A stretch of DNA of 32,943 nt, taken from NCBI GenBank assembly GCA_025357945.1, contig JANYLJ010000049.1, forward strand, positions 1 to 32,943, read 5' to 3'. Of this stretch, positions 32,804 through 32,943 are shown piece by piece. Position numbers and translations under genes: made by a program. The DNA comes from Gemmatimonadota bacterium (GTDB lineage Bacteria; Gemmatimonadota; Gemmatimonadetes; Gemmatimonadales; GWC2-71-9). The notes below the pieces were generated by a model. That model was not told the origin of the DNA. It searched no databases and saw nothing but the letters and a program-made list of their open reading frames with translations. Position 1 is the first letter of the stretch; each line of letters begins with the position of its first letter.

Positions 32804-32943
32804 ATGGGCACGTTTCGCTGGACGCCGGAGCGGATGGAGCAACTCGAGCACGCCGTGCAGAACCGCAAGCGGGTGACGTTGCGGCGGCGGGGCAACGAGT
32901 ACGTCGTGGTCGCGGCCGGCCTCACGCAGTCGCGTGGACGCGA
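32804..32943 (+). CDS. Partial small protein, cut by the window end
   Basis: 46 codons are visible from ATG 32804, with no stop before the window ends. The product begins MGTFRWTPERMEQLEHAVQN, a helix that is followed by a basic strand-like stretch (RKRVTLRRRGNEYVVVAAG). This looks like a small cytoplasmic protein with a helix and a beta hairpin, but I recognise no family and the missing part may change that. TACTTT lies 6 nt before the ATG, the leaderless arrangement seen at other genes here. The hairpin-rich region directly upstream may affect its expression. Confidence 0.6.
   Translation, partial: MGTFRWTPERMEQLEHAVQNRKRVTLRRRGNEYVVVAAGLTQSRGR

Overview
The window is a gene-dense, GC-rich bacterial chromosome segment of about 33 kb, by eye about two-thirds G+C. 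It holds some 36 protein genes and one tRNA gene. Several features suggest a Gram-negative, respiring bacterium, most likely of the Gemmatimonadota: a BamA/Omp85-like outer-membrane protein, many exported amidohydrolases and peptidases, a futalosine-pathway menaquinone enzyme (MqnD), copper-oxidase assembly factors (Sco, CtaG), and the style of the unknown exported proteins. That placement is inferred from recall of protein style and was not tested. There is no phage, transposase, CRISPR array or obvious genomic island.

Layout. 117-3801: exported amidohydrolase facing a NarL-type two-component pair. 3983-10764: a 50-residue membrane protein, a pseudo-Hpt-like protein, a run of exported or processing enzymes (HExxH peptidase, M14 peptidase, Bcp peroxiredoxin, TolB-like propeller, signal peptidase I) and a small zinc-ribbon protein. 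10921-14518: histone-H1-like protein, chemoreceptor and two unknown proteins. 14837-19635: YhaM-like nuclease and a stand-alone Fis-type HTH protein (divergent), then a minus-strand run of zinc-ribbon membrane protein, mqnD, HD-GYP response regulator and pseudopilin. 19753-25931: small unknown protein, Omp85-like protein, a membrane-anchored protein, Sco, CtaG, AI-2E-type exporter, cupredoxin lipoprotein and DUF2127 protein. 25954-32943: glycosyltransferase-39-like membrane protein, tRNA-Cys, propeller lipoprotein, mechanosensitive-channel-like protein, zinc dehydrogenase, a second H1-like protein, an amidohydrolase lipoprotein and a partial small gene.

Three things stand out. (1) A dispersed heptanucleotide repeat (GACGAGA / TCTCGTC) occurs at four places, three of them as inverted pairs around 40-68 nt loops. 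In two cases the start codon lies in the loop and the second arm encodes the signal peptide. In a third the arm ends just upstream of a leaderless gene. In the fourth a single tract encodes a C-terminal tail. Because 7 = 1 modulo 3, the unit reads as the same seven-residue cycle in all three frames of a strand and has no stop on either strand. (2) At least eight genes have a TANNNT -10 hexamer 6-8 nt before ATG and no Shine-Dalgarno, which predicts leaderless transcripts. (3) Seven of eight convergent gene pairs have stop codons that overlap, abut or lie within 9 nt, while same-strand neighbours are often coupled by ATGA, GTGA or TGATG overlaps. The genome is therefore very compact, and that makes the long inverted repeats more conspicuous.
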